Positions 6,398-7,294 of a stretch of 7,294 bases of DNA are shown piece by piece. This DNA comes from UBA5359 sp028699365 [NCBI: bacterium] (GTDB lineage Bacteria; UBP13; UBA5359): NCBI GenBank assembly GCA_028699365.1, contig JAQVUQ010000134.1, positions 1 through 7,294 of the forward strand, written 5' to 3'. A model generated the notes under the pieces. The model was not told the origin of the DNA, did no database searches, and worked only from the letters and a program-made list of their open reading frames with translations. The position numbers and the translations under genes are program-made. The number at the start of each line of letters is the position of its first letter. The first letter of the stretch is position 1.

Positions 6398-6727
6398 TTA
6401 TGAGGCAAACATCTCTTCTAAAACCGCTAAAGCGTTCCTAAACGTAGATGGGGAGAGCTTACCGAGCCGTCGCACTAAACGCTCACGATCGACTGTGCGG
6501 ATCTGATCAAGAACAATATGGCCTGTGCGGTCTTGAAACCGGCAAGGCACACGAAAAGGGTAGGGATGGCTTCCGGTTGTAAGTGGCGCCACTATGAACG
6601 TTCGCAGGTGGGCATTAAGCTCATCCGGCGACACAATGACACAGGGACGAGTCTTCTGAATCTCATCCCCGCGAGTCGGATCCAGGCTTATCAGGTAGAC
6701 GTCACCTCGCTGAACTACCTCATGCAT
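6398..6727 (-). CDS. mazF: MazF/PemK-type endoribonuclease toxin
   Basis: 109 residues from the ATG at 6727, which shares one base with the mazE stop (TAATG). Two further in-frame ATGs lie upstream inside mazE, but the overlapping start is the usual arrangement. MazF is a cytoplasmic single-strand mRNA interferase acting as a dimer. The family pattern is clear: R-G-D-V at 7-10, T-R-P-C-V-I-V-S at 26-33 with the catalytic Arg at 27, the A-P-L-T-T strand at 47-51 with the catalytic Thr at 50, G-H-I-V-L-D-Q-I-R-T-V and a final helical segment. Length is typical and no frameshift is seen, so it should be active. It is co-transcribed with mazE and is tail-to-tail with the SNF2 gene. Confidence 0.93.
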   Translation of the reverse strand: MHEVVQRGDVYLISLDPTRGDEIQKTRPCVIVSPDELNAHLRTFIVAPLTTGSHPYPFRVPCRFQDRTGHIVLDQIRTVDRERLVRRLGKLSPSTFRNALAVLEEMFAS

Positions 6728-6975
6728 TACCATTCCCATTCCTTTTCGTCAAATTGGGTGGGAACTGATGGATCCGGTAATATATCTTCTTTGCGCTTGT
6801 TCATCTCCCTGGCAGCTTCAGACCAACCGTCCCGAGGTGTGGATACACGCTCAATCACTATGGATCCATCTTTTACATGCAATTCAACCTCGTTGCCCAA
6901 ACCGGATTGTATTATGAATAGCTTGGGTAACCGGACACCTCGCGAATTGCCGATACGAATTAAACGGGTCTTCAT
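6727..6975 (-). CDS. mazE: MazE antitoxin, SpoVT/AbrB-type DNA-binding protein
   Basis: 82 residues from the ATG at 6975, with GGAGGG at 6983-6988 and 7-nt spacing. A TTG at 6990 would sit on top of that site. The N-terminal swapped-hairpin AbrB domain covers about residues 1-47: K-T-R-L-I-R-I-G-N-S-R-G-V-R-L-P-K at 2-18, then the V-E-L-H-V-K-D-G-S-I-V-I strand pair. The C-terminal part is acidic and ends F-D-E-K-E-W-E-W, the kind of flexible tail that occupies the MazF active-site groove. As the labile antitoxin it should neutralise MazF and, with it, repress the operon. A perfect palindrome sits 15 bp upstream, over the -10 box. Confidence 0.92.
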   Translation of the reverse strand: MKTRLIRIGNSRGVRLPKLFIIQSGLGNEVELHVKDGSIVIERVSTPRDGWSEAAREMNKRKEDILPDPSVPTQFDEKEWEW

Positions 6976-6990
6976 CAATGATCCCTCCAA

Positions 6991-7010
6991 TATAATGTAA
7001 TTACATTATA
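6991..7010. promoter_or_regulatory. Perfect 20-bp palindromic operator of mazEF
   Basis: Two exact 10-bp half-sites meet between 7000 and 7001 (TATAATGTAA and its complement). Its minus-strand left end is the mazE -10 TATAAT, so a bound MazE/AbrB dimer would cover about -12 to +8 of the transcript. Autoregulation by MazE and the MazEF complex is known for the family; binding to this site is inferred. Confidence 0.75.
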
Positions 7011-7034
7011 GGTCCATATCGACGATTGTGTCAA
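7005..7034 (-). promoter_or_regulatory. Consensus promoter of mazEF
   Basis: Minus strand: TTGACA (7034-7029), an 18-bp spacer and TATAAT (7010-7005). Both hexamers are perfect. Transcription should start near 6998, inside the palindrome. The strength is tempered by the overlapping operator. Confidence 0.8.
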
Positions 7035-7046
7035 TTCATATTGACA
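7029..7046. promoter_or_regulatory. Inverted repeat whose arms are two divergent -35 boxes
   Basis: TGTCAAT and ATTGACA are separated by four bases. The left arm is the mazE -35 box on the minus strand, and the right arm is the -35 box of the promoter reading toward the metal-ATPase gene. A protein dimer, or competing RNA polymerases, would link expression of both genes. Confidence 0.65.
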
Positions 7047-7070
7047 GGCATAAGACGGCGAGATTAGAAT
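7041..7070 (+). promoter_or_regulatory. Promoter of the HMA/metal ATPase gene
   Basis: TTGACA at 7041-7046, an 18-bp spacer and TAGAAT at 7065-7070 (five of six). Start of transcription would be near 7077, giving a leader of about 87 nt. It mirrors the mazEF promoter, including spacer length. Confidence 0.65.
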
Positions 7071-7087
7071 GAAAATTGTCAGAGTTT

Positions 7088-7119
7088 CCCCCTTGAGGAT
7101 AACAAGCGTGAATCCGGGG
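7088..7119 (+). other. Possible bulged hairpin in ATPase leader
   Basis: CCCC then GGAT on the 5' side can pair with ATCC then GGGG on the 3' side, with a four-base bulge and an 11-base loop. This is weak structural evidence and no known riboswitch is recognised. Confidence 0.2.
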
Positions 7120-7163
7120 TAAGAATAATGGACGACAGTCATCCGTGAGGAGAGGTTCAGCCA

Positions 7164-7294
7164 TTGAGCGATAACGACAGCAGAACAAAGAAGATCACCC
7201 TGACCATCGGCGGGCTGCACTGTGCCGATTGCGCCCTGAGCCTGGAGAAGATGCTGGCCCATCTCAAGGGAATCCGTGAAGTCAACGTCAATTA
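7164..7294 (+). CDS. HMA-domain protein, probably PIB-type heavy-metal ATPase (N-terminus only)
   Basis: Only the first 43 codons lie in the window. The TTG at 7164 is the only plausible start between an in-frame TGA (7146-7148) and the conserved domain, and it has GAGGAGAGG at 7147-7155 with 8-nt spacing. The sequence is an HMA metal-binding fold: a strand I-T-L-T-I-G-G, then G-L-H-C-A-D-C at 17-23 with the two metal-binding Cys at 20 and 23, a helix and V-N-V-N. The C-A-D-C-A form is closer to the Zn/Cd/Pb (CadA/ZntA) N-terminal domain than to the C-x-x-C of typical copper pumps, so Zn/Cd export is the first guess. A stand-alone metallochaperone or mercury protein cannot be excluded. Confidence 0.7.
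   Translation, partial: MSDNDSRTKKITLTIGGLHCADCALSLEKMLAHLKGIREVNVN

Noticed and set aside
6518-7262. ORFs opposite mazEF (6518-7000, +) and across the promoter region (6975-7262, -)
   Set aside because: The first is antisense to two well-supported genes. The second covers divergent promoters and the HMA start and matches nothing known.

Overview
The window reads as a piece of a mid-GC bacterial chromosome, most likely from a Bacillota (Clostridia-type) lineage. The basis is the Firmicutes-style AddA helicase-nuclease, the large SWIM/SNF2 helicase, consensus sigma-A promoters and strong GGAGG-type ribosome sites. This assignment is family-level inference, not proof. No rRNA, tRNA, transposase, CRISPR array or replication origin was seen.

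Layout. Bases 1-1041 (+) hold the C-terminal part of addA, with an intact nuclease domain. It is interrupted by a low-complexity insert built from two different heptanucleotide arrays and two related hairpins. A strong extended -10 promoter follows at 1055-1083. It leads through an inverted repeat to an AlbA_2/HATPase regulator-like gene (1198-2679, +), which carries a PESQ tandem repeat before a noticeably AT-richer winged-helix tail. A one-base stop/start overlap couples it to a small unknown ORF (2679-2885, +). That ORF contains a perfect 33-nt palindrome and runs antisense into the 3' end of a solitary HicB-family antitoxin gene (2788-3015, -). Two near-identical divergent promoters separate hicB from a 1069-residue SWIM-zinc-finger SNF2 helicase (3186-6395, +). 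The helicase ends 2 bp from a convergent mazEF toxin-antitoxin operon (6398-6975, -). A compact control region (6991-7070) follows, where mazEF and a truncated gene for an HMA-domain protein, probably a PIB-type metal ATPase (7164-end, +), are driven divergently.

How the genes may work together. addA is a housekeeping recombination-repair gene. The stretch from about 1050 to 6975 looks like an accessory block: an ATP-binding regulator, an orphan antitoxin, a large helicase and a complete toxin-antitoxin pair. Nothing in the sequence proves that these act as one system. The best-supported regulatory unit is mazEF, with a perfect 20-bp palindrome over its -10 box and an inverted repeat whose two arms are the -35 boxes of the two divergent promoters.
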